Below, one piece after another: positions 21,623-35,006 of a stretch of 64,000 bases of DNA. The stretch lies in assembly GCA_002794785.1 (NCBI GenBank), contig NBBA01000005.1, positions 1,550,001 to 1,614,000 on the forward strand, read 5' to 3'. Within the stretch, counting starts at the first letter, position 1. Each line of letters begins with the position of its first letter. Source of the DNA: Coniferiporia sulphurascens (lineage: Eukaryota; Basidiomycota; Agaricomycetes; Hymenochaetales; Hymenochaetaceae). Position numbers and translations under genes: made by a program. Below the pieces are notes generated by a model, which had not been told where the DNA came from, ran no database searches, and saw only the letters and a program-made list of their open reading frames with translations.

Positions 21623-22464
21623 AACTTGAACAAATAGACATTATTTCAAATTACTGTTACGATGAATTCTGTTTACTACAGTCAAACTTCTTGTACGGTA
21701 TAGGGGTCGGTGGAAGGGTCAGTCTATGCAATATAGAGGGTTATGCAAGCAGGGAAACTAGATTTTATTATGTAATCAGGAATAAGTCTGTAAAATGCAA
21801 TGAGATAACTAAGAATGGTCATAGTATCCCTAATTATGGCAGGTTCTGGAATGAAACTGAGTAGATTACTTGGAAAATAATAGATTTGAATGGCTTCTGT
21901 GCCGGAAGTGTATTTTTTGTCATGTTTCAAATGGAAAAAATGTAAGCAAATGCAGTTAGCCGACGGCCAATCGACCTCAGATAATGTATATCCCTAAGTA
22001 AATTCCTCGTTTTGGCTATGCATTATGCATATATAATTTTATGCATTATCTTATAGGGAATTCCTATCTACTAACTCGTTGGAAGCCCAAGCCTATACAT
22101 TAAAAGGGGTTATGCATTGGGAAGAGGATACTATACGGGAAGTTTGACTGTACTTGTTTTGCAATTGGCCAGTAGTGCATAAAGAAAGGACTCTCGTCGA
22201 AAATAAGCCCATATAAAGAACTTCTACATGCCAGCAGTTTGTATTGCACGAAATACACAAACTACAATAGTACTGGTCTGCTAGTATAGATCAATATTAA
22301 TAGTAAGTAAGGGCCTGGTGGCACTGCAGTGGCTGCGTGTCACGCGACCTCACGCGTTACCATGATTTGTGACAAGTCGTGTATGAGCACTGGCGTCTCG
22401 GGTCTGGAAAAAGACTCTGAATCATCTTAACATCAGCTCTCGGTACCCCGAATATCAAAGAGAC
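21623..22464. other. AT-rich intergenic region with TATGCAT repeats
   Basis: This 842-base gap separates HOS3 from the polymerase subunit. It is AT-rich and carries four copies of the palindrome-containing 7-mer TATGCAT within about 100 bases (22017, 22024, 22040, 22111), plus two TATGCA matches near 21725 and 21742. No protein-like frame was found. Confidence 0.5.
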
Positions 22465-24699
22465 ATGGCGACCGCATTGCAAGCCGCTATCATAAAGGCA
22501 TGGACTCCATTCGATTCCAGAAGGCTGCTTTCTCAACCGCATTCTGCCAGGGGTTCCGCAAGTATAGTCACGCTCTAGGCCCGGAAACTCTTCAGTTCAT
22601 CGAAGATATTTGCATTGAGTATGGTTTCGAGACGGATATTGGCCAGGTCGAGGAAGCCGTTGAACGTCTAGCAAAAGACTACAATCAACAAGACGGTATA
22701 TAATTAAGGCAAAGAACTTGAATTGCTTTCTGATCGCCTAGCAGATGCTGTTATGAAGGTTACACTTCCCGTCCTCCAGCGTGTTTATTTAAGCTTGCAG
22801 GAAAAGGAGGAGAAAAAGGAAAACGGTGAAGACGAGCTTCTTGACCCGGAGGACCATCTGTTTTTTATCGATGCGTACGAAATGCCTCTTTGGCATTGGT
22901 CCCAAGCGAGGACCACATTCGAAAAGTGTGTGTGTCTTTACATACTTCTACAGCTCTATCCGAACTCTGAACTCCTTTGTGTTCAAAGCGCCTCATCTAT
23001 CTACTATTTCTGGGGCCGCAGATTCACGCGTAACAGCAATTCGAGACCGCTATGGCATAATCAGACAGACCATTCTTCGCAATGACCATTTTTCACCATC
23101 GACCCTCCCTGGCAAGGATAGAGATAGATTACTGAACGCAAGTAATTCAGGAGCTTCAACAATGTCAAAGCTGACTGTGTGTTGAAATAGCTGCGCACAA
23201 CGAAACAACTATTGGGGCGTGCCGGAGAGCGGTTTTTGCTTTTTGGACTCCTCGGATACTCGAAGGAAGGCAAACTTTGTCTAGAGGACACAGAGGGAAA
23301 AATTGAGCTCGACTTCTCCCAGCTCGTAAGTGCGTACCTAGACTGCAGAAAAAAGGTATTAATACATCACGCAGGGTATTCCAAGCGAAGGTTTCTTTAC
23401 TGAAGGCTGCTTCGCTTTAGTAGAAGGTGATTACACCGAAGAGGAAGTATTAAATGTCATTGCTATTGGCCATCCTCCTTGCGAGCGAAGGGAGGTCTCT
23501 CGGTGAATAGCCCTGCTTTGCGACATGCTCCGTACCGCTTACACAGTTACAGTTCAATATATGGCCACATTGATTTTCTGGGGAAGGGGGCTACTACGCC
23601 TTTGGAAGATGTGAGATTTCCCGATTTTATGCGTCCCCATTCTCGTGCGCTAATTAGCGACTAACAGGCTGAACTTGGAAAGCGAATTATCAGAGAACTC
23701 CCTGACCTTATGTTTCACTGTCTTTCAGATGTCTGGCTGGATCATCCTGAAACTTTTCATGGTCTATCCAACATATTCAACAGATGCGTTGAGGCAGGAG
23801 CAATACCTCGTGTCTTCATCCTGTGCGGGAATTTTTCGAGCAGGGGGATATCTCAAGGCAGCAGTCGAGAAATGCAAGCCTATCAAGGTAAGCGTATCCC
23901 TAAGATTGTTGCATGACCGTATGTTGATTTGTTGTTTAGATAATTTTGACCGTCTTGCTGACTTGATCGCTAGTTATCCGATAATTGCTCGCAGCACGCA
24001 TTTTGTCTTCGTACCTGGTCCTCTTGATATTAGTGCCAACGCCATACTCCCGCGCCGTCACCTGCTGTCTTCGTCTGTCGGCAAACTGAAATCAAAGCTT
24101 TCTAGGCCCCATTTCATGAGTAATCCGTGTCGTATAAAGTGCTTCGGGCAGGAGTTAGTAATATACAGGGAGGATATGATGGCACGCATGCTTAGGAATC
24201 TTGTTGGAGTGAAACCTGATGTTCAAAACGACGACCTTAAAAGATTTGTGCGTTGTCTTTTTTTCGTGGTGGAGTTACTTTTAATCACAATTTTGAATGA
24301 AGCTTGTGCAATCCATCGTGGACCAAGGTCATCTCAGCCCATTCACTAAAAATGTCCAACCGATCTTATCGGAATACGACCACACACTTCGATTATATCC
24401 TATGCCAAATGCTGTAAGCTTCCTTTTGGATAACAAAAGGATCACAGTACTATCCAAATTATAAATTATAGATCATCCTGGCGGATAAATACGAGGCTTA
24501 TGAGCTGACTTATGAAGGTTGCCATGTCTTCAATCCCGGAAATTTCGTTGGTAACTCTCTCGGGTTCTATACTTACTTTCCCGCAAAACAGCGCTCGGAG
24601 GTGTCGTGAGTCGTAATTCTGCTGTCTGCAAATAACGTGGGTTTCTTGAACTCAAGACTCTTGTCGGATAGGTACGTCGAAGCGATGGACGATGAATGA
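22465..24699 (+). CDS. DPB2: DNA polymerase epsilon subunit B
   Basis: Product: the essential second subunit of the leading-strand polymerase, which links it to the CMG helicase. Seen: [11 protein letters not shown] joined to [20 protein letters not shown], then [40 protein letters not shown], the inactive phosphoesterase region [61 protein letters not shown] and [21 protein letters not shown] last intron (GTGAGT donor) joins SEVS to YVEAMDDE, so the stop is 24697-24699, not the TGA at 24607. The first intron (22498-22550) appears to be GC-AG; the alternative is initiation at 22500, giving [17 protein letters not shown] in place of the usual short N-terminus. About nine introns are present. 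Confidence 0.92.
22498..22550 (+). other. Probable GC-AG intron in DPB2
   Basis: The donor GCATGG and acceptor CCAG, 53 bases apart, join AAG to GGG-TTC-CGC, giving [14 protein letters not shown]. There is no GT in the interval, so without this intron the first ATG frame closes. Initiation at 22500 is the alternative. Confidence 0.55.
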
Positions 24700-24828
24700 C
24701 TTCGACCTTCCCTCTATGCTGTATAATATTTAATGTACGTTTGTACAGTAATTTTCTGACCTTCACTATATTCGGTTCGATGTATTTAAGTAGTCCGGAC
24801 ATGTACTATATGACGTCCCCTGAAAGGC

Positions 24829-25209
24829 TTGCGCTTACTTTTGTTCCGGCAAAATGAAATACTAAAGCAGACTTTAGTAAGGTCGGCGATCAGCTGCCGA
24901 GTGTCAAAAAAGGAAAATGTTTTCGCCGCCGGAACCGAGCGACAATATTATGGCCCGACAGGCGATGAGAGGCCGCCACTACTAGGTCAGCCTACAGGTG
25001 CTTGCACCGTGACGGTGTAAACAACCACTTTTCAGTACATTTCCTTCCCGAAAACATTCTTCTAGGCTGTCCTAAGCTCTGAAGGGGCTCAACTGGTCGA
25101 GCGGCGACATACACAAGGCGCGCTTCGTTCAAGGGCCACGCCCGAGACTATCAGTGACCTGCTCACTGGGCCAGGAGTTCTGCATGCCCTAGTATTCGTT
25201 TTGGCATAG
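24829..25209 (+). CDS. Possible small gene of unknown function
   Basis: Between DPB2 and FMP27 a protein-like frame reads TERQYYGPTGDERPPLLG and continues through GACTVT; a GT-AG intron (GTGTAA...TTCTAG, about 25016-25065) would join it to AVLSSEGAQLVERRHTQGAL, RSRATPETISDLLTGPGVLH and ALVFVLA before TAG at 25207-25209. The hydrophobic end (GVLHALVFVLA) suggests a membrane-associated tail. I do not recognise the family. The true start is unresolved: the upstream frame has no good ATG, and a further 5' exon near 24801 (MYYMTSPERLAL) is possible. It could also be noncoding leader sequence of FMP27. Confidence 0.3.
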
Positions 25210-25224
25210 TCATTTCAGAAGATC

Positions 25225-28200
25225 ATGACAGTCCTTGAGACGCTTTCCAAGCTCGCCCGGCCAGCAATGTGGCTCTCTTTTGGAGGCGGTGACACTGAGC
25301 GCTTGGGATGGGGGATGGCAATATTAGGTTTGGTGGTTCAGTTCTTGACAATCGGGCTGATTTGCCGGACATGGGTTGGGCCGTTCGTCCTCAAAAGCAT
25401 CTCCAAACGAATACGAGTGCGAAGTATTAGTCTCCGCTCCGTCCGGGGAATTTTTATTCGTACTACCTCAATGACGATCAGAATTGACAGAGTGGGGTTG
25501 TCTTACCACTCATCCACTGATGCTACCCGCCGCTTTTCTCTCAAAGTCGAGGGCCTTCATGTGAATATTCACGAGCTTAAAGTGCCCTGCGACCGACCTT
25601 CACTCCCCCCTCCATCAAAAAGATTCAGTAGGCTACCCAGTCTGGCCGATTTCGCTCCCTCCCCAATGGCACATCGATTATGGTCAATGTACTCGGCAGT
25701 ATATGGCGTCATTGAGCCATTTGCTCGACCACTCATCCGCACGTTCTTCGTGACAACCACTCGTGTTGTTATCAGGTGTCTTCCCGCGTTAACTCAAGTC
25801 GTTGATTTTGAGCTGGATCGCGCGCTAATTACACTGGCGACATCACCAGAGGCTCATATAGCCGTGGAACGAATGGCTTTGTCCGCTACTATTGCGTTCT
25901 CCAACTTGGAGAGTGTAATGGGTTTAGAGGAAAATAATTCTCATGGCGTCCGCCAGCATCAGAGATTCCTGAGTATGGCACATCTTCAGACGAGATTTAC
26001 GGGCAGCGCCAAGCGCATCTGGCAGCGCGCCTGGGGTCGAACAAAAGGAACAGCATCTTTTATATTGAACGTGCGGAGGATATGTGCTTTCGCCGATGAG
26101 AAGAAGTGGGCATCCATGAACCATACGCGTTCTCCTCAAACGGATGCCTCTCATCTTGTTACTCCCCAGTTGGACTTCGTGATGCATTCCAGTCATCACA
26201 AGGCACTATGCCTCGATCTTCCAGGGCCAACAGTATTTATGTTGTCGTTCAAATTCGGTCCGAGAAAGGGGATCATAGAAGAGCGGAGCATTCTAACATC
26301 AATTAAACTCCCCGCTATTCATTTTTCAGTGGAATCATTTTTAGTCTTTCTCCGCGCCGCAACAGAGCTGAGAAGAAATGTGGATATACAATGTCCAGAT
26401 CCTTCATCACCACACCGCTTTGATGTAAGTGAGCTTGGCTTTCATGATTTCGATTTTGCACAGTTGATCCACAAAACTAGAAATCTCGGGGTACTCGGAT
26501 CAACCATCGCGGCGGAGCGGCGCTTAAGGTTAGCAATTTTCCTTGCATCCACTGGTTTCGCACTGACCGTTTTTTGTCCAGCTGTCACTTTTCCGGACGG
26601 CAGAAATTTTCGTCAGAGACATCACTGTGAAGTTTAGTCCTGGGAAGTCTGGAATCCCGAGGTCATTTATCGGTCACATGCGCGATCTCTCCGTTTCCCT
26701 TCAGATTGGGGAGCCAGTGGTGGACACTCTTCACACCAACTTTCTCGGGAATTATGCGAAAAGGGACCCCGAACTTGATTCTGATGTTATGTCCATTTCC
26801 TCATCTATCAGGGAAGTGACCGTCCATAGACGCGACCTTGCAGAAAATTCGCTTCCTTCACAGATTGTCTTCGTTGGGCCTATAGGTCTACAGGGCTTTG
26901 CTACTCAGTGGGCGCCACTGATGTTACCTCCCGCTCGCATTTTTTCTGGAGATCCAAATGCCTCTCTTGTTGTCATCAAACTGGATGTAGAATCGCCTCA
27001 GTTAAGTGAACGAGTGGATGTCATCGACGAGCTGCTTGAGGCTATACAACAACCAGAAACAGCTAGACCTAACCCGAGGATATGCCAGCCCAATTCCTAT
27101 TTCATCCCTCGTCTGAAAGTGGATGTAAACATAAGAGACATAGCTGCTTGTCTCATACCCGCTGAGTGCGATGGAGAACTTGCGTCGATCATTTTGAGCA
27201 GCACTCAGTCTCTTATTTCTCTTTCCTCATCTTTCAAAAGTCTAGTTACGGATCCAAGGCTACCTGATCTCGGGCAGACCAATTGCATTCCGCTTGACAT
27301 GGATTTTTCCGCGCAGTCAATACTGGGTCCGGTATTTATTACCGTGTTACCCAAGCCTTTATCCCTTGATACGTTGTCCAACGAAAAGCCCCAGGGAAGG
27401 CACGCCTCTCATAAAGGGGATCCCCTTCTATCACTGAGTGTTGTCGAATTAACTATATCGGGTCAAATTTGCGGCGGGCTACTTGAGGACACAAACGAGG
27501 TGGTCCTGGACACGACATCCGTGATGACAGAGGTGAATGGCAGTGCGGATGCAATCTCCATTGAACTATGGCAGCCTTCCGCACTTTCGTCAATGAGGAG
27601 CCTTCTCGAGTCGGTCCGTCGTGCGCAAAGGGAGAAAGGGACTGACGATGATGTATCGGGTCGTTTAATTGACAGATTTCCTCGTGGAATGTTTGTGCAT
27701 GTTGCAGTTGGGCAAATTAGTATGATAGTGACGGGGAGAGATCTAAATCCAAACGAAGATCTTGATCTGTCTCGGGGAATAGCAATGAAAACCGGTCTTG
27801 CTGTACAATATTGCTCTTTACAAAACAGTGGTCACTCGTCACGCTCACCAGGATGGTTCACCCCAGCTCACGATCGACAGAGGCTTTACTTGCCCGAGGA
27901 ACTTTTAACAGAAGCTATCTCAATCTCAAGGGCTTCAAAGCGGCCAGCCGATTTTGCATTGCTTCGTTGCATAGCCTTGGACACAACCCTTCGCACCTGT
28001 ATCGCTACAGAGTTCGCTGCGGACCGCGCTTACGATGTTGAAGAAGAGCCCGAAGAGCTGAAATCCACAGAATTCTTTTGGATCAAGCGCCTAGAGGTGA
28101 ATGCCTATATCAATTCTCAGAATACCGACGACGGTCGTGAGCGTCTCCAACTGTCATGCAGGCTTCCTTATGTGCATTCGCGATTTCAGCTGTTTGATGC

Positions 28201-31200
28201 CTACTGCATACTCCTTGCACTGTCCACGTTGAAGCTACTCTCTAAAAATAACAAAAGTCACAGAAAGTCAGGATACAAAAGATCTACGACCAAACTTATT
28301 GTGTCTTGCAAAGCTTCCATAAACACGGTCCAGCTCTTTCTGAAATTACCCCTTCAGGAGAAAATTTGTTTCCGGATCAATGGCTTGTCCCTACGAGGAT
28401 CTAATGACAATGCGTTCGGCATCAACTGGGGGATCATTCTCGTTTGGGTACCGGCTCGCTGGCAGGACGAAAAGTGGGAGGAGCTTGCTCGTCTTCGGTC
28501 CTGGAAAGTTTCGTTCATCGTTTCAGATACAGAACCCTCGAGTATTGCAATCGATGGCGAGGGTGCTCGCCTTCGGATTCCATTCGGATACGTTTTAGCC
28601 GACTTGATACTCGACTTCAATGTCTTCTTCAAGTGTCTGCGCCATTTGCACGACATGGTTTCTTCTAAGGAGTTTAGGCCGATGCCCTCACCGTCACCTG
28701 AAGAAGCGAAGGTGGTTCCGGTAATTAATATCAAAATTGGATGCCTTTCGGTAGAGGCTGCAGATGATCCGTTAGAGTCAAAACTTGGGCTAATATGGAG
28801 GGCGGGTTTTGATGCCACACGTGCACGTTTGGAACGAGATGAAGCCTTTGAAGCCAAGGTTGATGCTATAAGTGCTGCAGAAGCCGACGAATTAAATGTA
28901 TTCGGTGCTGGTCAACGATTCACTCCTCAACATAGTGTATCCGTTGAGGAAGCTCGAGAGCGCCTCTCGCAGGTTCACGCCATCTCATGGATGTCTCTTC
29001 ACCAAGAGTATCGCGACGAACAGAGAAGGAACGAGGATGCTATCAGAAGGCGAATACGAGGCGACCATTCTCACTTCTCCGGAGTTGATATAGAGCCTCT
29101 CGTTCCTTTGGTCCTGTCTTCAAAATCGCCACCATTGCTCAGAATCATTTTGACAGAGGTTTCATTGAGCGTGACGCAGCCATTATTTGATGCTTGTGAT
29201 CTACAGGACTTTTTGTACAACCTGGGAAATGGACTTCCTCGTAACTCTCGTTTTACATTGCTTATACCTCTGCATCTAAACGTGGGCCTCGGCTCGTCCT
29301 GTGTCACCCTGAGGGATTACCCATTACCGCTGCTAAATATTCCCCTGGAGTCTACCAGAAATACTGTTGCGTGGGTTATTGACGCAGATTTAGTCATTGC
29401 TGAAGAGTTTGGGACGTCATCTGCGATTGTTCGGAAAGATTGTCCTGTCATATTACCTGGGTCAGGTAGTAATGCTGGTACAAAGCCAATGGTTATATCA
29501 GTCCCTAAAACCACGATGCCGGTTAAAACATACGCGAATCTGACTATCAACGTGTTGACCACCCAATTGACGGAATTTTGTTGGGGTGTTAGCTACAATG
29601 CTGCATTGCAAGATGTCATGCGGATAATTGATCATTTATCTACTCCACCCCCCGATCCGTCGCCCACGGTCGGCTTTTGGGACAAGGTAAAGCAAAGTTA
29701 CAAAGAATTTGGGTCGTGAAGCTTACGTAACCTTTAGGTTCGGCTGATACTTCACTGTCGAGCTGAGGTGACGTTCGCCGAGGAGGTGCACTTGAATTTG
29801 AAAGGTATGTCTACGCGATTGCGTATCTAGTTCAGTCTCCTAGAGTTCGTTGATAGGATCACGGGATCCGTATGCCACTGATGGAAATGGTGCTGGCTTT
29901 GCTTTCTGTTGGGATGGAAATACAAAAATGTCAATTGGTCATCAAAACCCTGAAAATGAGTTCCTCCAAGTGATCAGTGAAACGATGTTGATTGTCATTC
30001 CCAAGTAAGTCCAGTCTAATCTATGTTGATAGAACTGATTGATTGTCTTTGTCTCTAGGTTTGAAACACCGGGCGCCGGCAGGGACATTGATGCTGATGG
30101 ATTGTCTCACTCCGCGAGTAATATGAATCTTGGCTTGAGAGGCCGTCGAAAGGACTTCAAGAAAACTTGCGCAAAGTTCTCCTCTGGTATCAGATGGGGG
30201 ATAGGCTTCGTTTTGGAACGGACATGCGGGACCTCCTGCGTGAAATGCGGTGGATCCTTTGCTTGTCGTTTATTCAACTTCCGACCTCACTACGAGGTTA
30301 TGCTAGAGCCTAAAACAATAGTTCCACAGGAAAAGGCCAGTAGCATGTCTTGGTACCTTTTTTGCAGATATTGACACGTATTTCAGACTCCCGAAGACTC
30401 TTTCAACGAGTTCCGGTCCGATTTTATTCATTTCTCAACATCACTCGCATCTCCCGTGCGACATCAGGCCTCAATGTCAGACATGAGTTCGAACACCTTC
30501 CATCTTACACCGAAAACGTTCGCCCACTTCTGGTCATGGTGGGAGCTCTTTGACCGTTCTTTATCAATACCCATCCGGCAGGGTGTCCTCTTTCCGAATG
30601 CACGACCACCATCCAAGAAGTTCGGACGCCATATAGCGACCTTGAAGTATCGCCTAACTATTGCACAACTCTTCATCTCTCATGTTTATATGGACGACTC
30701 CAAAGAGACATGGGCTGAAGGAATTACTAAGTTTGTCGGGATTAAGGCTCTGGTTTCCCTTTTTGAAGCAGACTTACATCAGAGAGAGCAAGTGGCTGTC
30801 GTCCCCGGAGACGCTCCAAACACGAGTAAGAAGGTTCGCCACAAGCCTTTCTATGCCGCTGAGGTCAAGCTTGTCGGGCTACAACTCCGGGCTATACTAG
30901 CCACTTTTGTTGATCCCTTGAAGCGTCCTGTAGATATGGAAGATCCTCAGAAGGAAGGCGGGTTGAGGGACGCTAAGGTCGAGGAGGGCGGAGAACCGCC
31001 CTCACATTGGGTCGATATGGATGATTTTGCCGAAATTGATTGGGAGCCTACAGAGAGCAAGCCATCCCTGCATATGTTGCCACTTGGCGCTTGTCCCCGT
31101 TTTACTTACTTCAAGCGCTCGAGTGGACATCAACACCGTATGCATGTCGGGTCTAGTCAGCAAATAGACCCAGAGAGCAGCAGGTTTGGTAGTGAAGAGA

Positions 31201-34200
31201 CGCATGTGTGCTTGATGGGTAAAGAGCCTTGTGAGTGGCCTTACTCCCTCTCTTCTCCTCAGGTGTATCTAGCTCTGACATCAAATGGGCCAGCCGTGCA
31301 CCAATCGCAATCAAAAATTGTAGCCGAAAGAATTTCTGACTTGAAAAAGCAGTTGTCAATTCGCTCCCACCCAAGTGGGCCGGCGACTGAGAATGGGCAA
31401 TTTCATGACACTGTAAGTTATTGACACATCCCTGGGATGGTCTCAATCTCACAGATTACTCAGGAGGATGTACATGCAATCCAAAAGAAGATCCGACAAC
31501 TCGAATGTCACATCCAGCAGCTTCAAGAAACAGACGTTCAATCATCGGTAGCTCCTGATCAATCGGGAGATTATGCGAGTTATCTGATGCCTTCTGATAT
31601 CCTATTTCCATCCGATTGGACAGAATTTGACAATGTTTATCAGTTCCACTGTCCAAAATTCTCTCTGAATAATTCAACGCGTGCAGTAAGTCGTATTTTT
31701 GCTTATTTAGCAGCTCTACTCACTGTCTCAAAGATTCTGACCCAATATTACTACTGCTCGCGGTCACGGCGGGGGTTTGAATACCATATGGCGACCAGGT
31801 AAATTAAATCTTGAACATACGTAGTCTTTCAAATTAACACTGCGTCAGGGCCGTTATGTTCATTCGAGATCAGGCGAATGCATATGCACAAGTGTCCGTG
31901 GACGGAGATGAAAGGGACAAGAGATTCAAAAATCCCACAGGCGTAGCCGCCCAAGCAGCTGCTCAAGCCCTGAGAAAAATCTTAATTGGCAACGAGGACG
32001 AGAACATCAATAATGCCCGCAATCCTGATGCAGCAAGTTCGAACGATGATAATTTCAATCCCATGGATGGCTGGTCTGAAGGCGTTTCACTGAATAAGAG
32101 TCATTTTTGCTTGCTCCTCAAACCACAAGTTCTCCTAAGCGACTCTTCAAAGGACTCCGTTTTGGTATTGGCAGCGGTTCAAGCGACGCTTCAAAGCTTC
32201 GCTATTTTAGACACAGCGAATATTGAGGACCCAATCAGTGGCCGCGTTATGACGAGGTGCGTACGGGAGCTACAACAAGGAACACGCTATTAATCGTAAA
32301 TTATCCCGTCAAAGGAGCTACGCCGTGCTGTCTGGCCTACAAACATTTTCGCCTTCTGCCACCTGTCCGACCCGGCATGATGGCGTGCCGCTTGAGGTCC
32401 TGATTGATCTGCGAGCAGAAAGCACAAATTTCGATCGTCTAGTCCCTCAGACCCATGCAACTTTCCGCTACGACAAATTCAACCGCCTTCGTCTACGCAA
32501 TAAAGTAACCTCTGTACTTGCGAACTCGACAAATCATTTAAATGAGCACCTACAGCACCAAACTGTGAGACCTGCATAGGCCTTTAGAAAAACCGTCGGC
32601 CTGACCTCCTTTACAGGACCTAATTGATGTCAGAGTACCGCAATTCACAGTCTCTGCAAGCTCGAAGAACTTTGAGGCTATAGCAAATATTATAACGAAC
32701 GTGCTTCTCCAATCTGAATCAGCGCACAAAATGCATTTGAACAAGGTTGAAACGCTGCTATTCAGTTACGATTTCACAGACCTTTCCTCCGCGGCGGATG
32801 TGGTTGAGGGGCTTCAGTCTCGCCTGCGTCGCACAGTGGAACGCGAGAAATTTCTAGAAAGTACTGTCGAACATGGAGACGAACAAGGTCGACTAGACCT
32901 TATGAAGAGCAAAGCCCGCATCTTCTTGCTCTCAGAAGAACTCAATCTTATATTTGATGCAATCAAACTCTCACAGGACAAAGCGGATGACAAACATAGT
33001 GATAGCAAATCCGCTTTAAAAGTTCATGCGTGGTCAAAGGAAATTTCGTGGGGCATGGTTGACGACCTCCGTGACATGATCGCAAAGCTTGCAGTTCGCG
33101 GGATAGACTTCACCTGGTTAAGTCGTCAGGATGGATCCACCGTCAACAAGCTCAGTATGGGTGATCTTCAGGTCAGATAACACTCTAGTCATATACTCTT
33201 CTCGTTATAGACTTCACTCATCGTACGCACTGACAGGCCTTCGATGGTTCTCCAGATGCAGAGTGGCCAGAAATTCTTACCAAACACCGCGAGCCGTCAA
33301 ACCACTCACTTGTCAAGGTAACCCCTTCCACTAGATTTCCCTTACGGGTCAGAAATGTATCAGTGAATTTTAAAACTATATCTTTTTTCAGAGTGGCATT
33401 TTTGTGCAGGCGGATTGGACGGTTCTTGCGCCCGTAGGTGGCATAACCATTTACGAACAGTTCGTAATTGAATTACATCCCATGCGCCTTCAGTTAGAGG
33501 GTATGTCATGTGTTCGTTCTCTGAACGGGGGATTGGAATTAACCATTTTTCTCTCAATTAGCGAGAGTGGGAAAGAGTATCATGGAATATGTCTGGCCGG
33601 CAAGGAGGGATCGGGATCGGCGAACTAACGAAAATGAGACTACATCAAACACACTTGGAGAGATCGCAGGCACCGATAATCTGCTTCATGGTTCCGAAAA
33701 CATGGCTTCAAATCCCAAAAATATGAACCGTACCTCATTGGATGCGCCTTCCAAACTAACCCGAAAAAAGCGATACTCGATCGAGGAGAGACGCCCCACG
33801 CTCACTTCACGGCATATAACGAGTTCACGCTCGTTCACCGATCTGCGACACGCTTCCCGTCAGACTAGTCGAGACACGTCTTCGGCTTCATCTAACTTCC
33901 TTTCCATCGACGGGGCATCACCTGCATTGGACAGTTCCGTGGCCACCGCGGTTGAAGGGAGGATCAACGATGCCAATCAGATGGACCTCCCTGTTCGGAA
34001 AAGGCTTGATGACGCGGCCGAGATGAAAACGAGATCAGCACAGAAGCATTTCGTTCTTGTCCGCATTTCTAGGTGCATATAATTACTATGCATGGCATCA
34101 GTTCATTTACTTATCAGATCGCACTGCAGCATGCATATTCTTCTCAGCTTCCACAAGGATGGAGCTTTCTTCTGCCGTGATGCTCGTATCCAAACTCGCG

Positions 34201-34542
34201 AGCTGCAGTATCGCAATCGGACATGGAGTGTGAGTCCCAAAAGCGTTGATATTACTTTTTCTAATGTATCGCTTCTAGTTTGAGGAGCTCGCTGAACAGT
34301 TCATTCCCTCGGATACATCGTGGCGAGGCTGGATGCGGGTGGCGCTTCACCAGCCTCTTGTTCCAGTCTTTCCCGTGGCGAGAGAACTACTGTCGAAAAC
34401 AAAGTGGATCGCTGCGAAAGGAAAGGTTGCCCGCCAAGCCCGGAAATTCTCCCCGGCTATCAAATCTGCACAGTCTGAGTTACATCTGACGACGGACACC
34501 AGTAGGGATAGTGAGCAGTCCGGCCACGAGTCCCAGAACTGA
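25225..34542 (+). CDS. FMP27: Bridge-like lipid transfer protein, Fmp27/BLTP2 (Hobbit/SABRE) family
   Basis: Product: a very large repeating-beta-groove protein that bridges the ER and plasma membrane (and other contacts) for bulk lipid transfer; relatives are yeast Fmp27/Hob, fly Hobbit, plant SABRE and human BLTP2. Seen: an N-terminal membrane anchor (MAILGLVVQFLTIGLICRTW), long beta-rich regions, the diagnostic GFWDK motif (TVGFWDKVKQSYKEFG) followed after an intron by RLILHCRAEVTFAEEVHLNL, then FHLTPKTFAHFWSWWELFDR and SIPIRQGVLFPNARPPSKKF, a coiled coil (DVHAIQKKIRQLECHIQQLQ), and the conserved end SFFCRDARIQTRELQYRNRT, SWRGWMRVALHQPLVPVFPV. A Ser/Arg-rich low-complexity insert near 33640-34050 precedes this end. 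At least a dozen introns are present; one exon (26627-29719) is over 3 kb. Estimated length is roughly 2,800 residues, normal for the family. Confidence 0.93.
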
Positions 34543-35006
34543 ATGCGTGCGTGTTGTGATTCTCATGAATGCTGACGCTAATTTATGCATTGATTGTACT
34601 AGTTTCCGGGAGGTCGACGAAGGCAATTCATTGCGTTTGGCCTTTCCGTTATACTCTCTCATACATCCACTAATAATAATCTATCCATGAATTTATGTTG
34701 CAAGAGCTTTGGACATAACTTATACTATAATGTATTTATACGCTATTTCTTTTCTCGACCATATATTACTCAGTGCATGTGGAGAATCCACTAGCCTGAT
34801 GACGTCAGGGTCATCTATTATTACAGCCCCAACTTGAACTTGAATATATATACATGTGCAGCTACTTTTTATTAATATTAATGCGGTCTGGACATCGTTA
34901 GACTTCTCAAGTTGCCTCCATGTTCGCAGCAACATCAACGTTCATAACTGCACCTTTCGTCCTAGTCACTTGCTGAACGTCTTTATCGTCCGTACCGCCA
35001 ACTGTT
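34543..35006. other. Promoter region of the DUF3112-like gene
   Basis: This region holds the FMP27 3' end and an AT-rich upstream region for the next gene, with a CRE-type palindrome at 34800-34807. No gene is seen. Confidence 0.45.
34800..34807. promoter_or_regulatory. CRE/ATF-type palindrome TGACGTCA
   Basis: A perfect TGACGTCA within CCTGATGACGTCAGG lies 200 bases upstream of the membrane-protein ATG at 35007. It is a candidate site for an Atf1-class bZIP factor; function is inferred from position only. Confidence 0.4.

Noticed and set aside
28354..28857. A 167-codon minus-strand open frame inside FMP27
   Set aside because: It lies antisense to a long, clearly conserved exon and its Ser/Arg-rich product reflects codon use of the sense strand.
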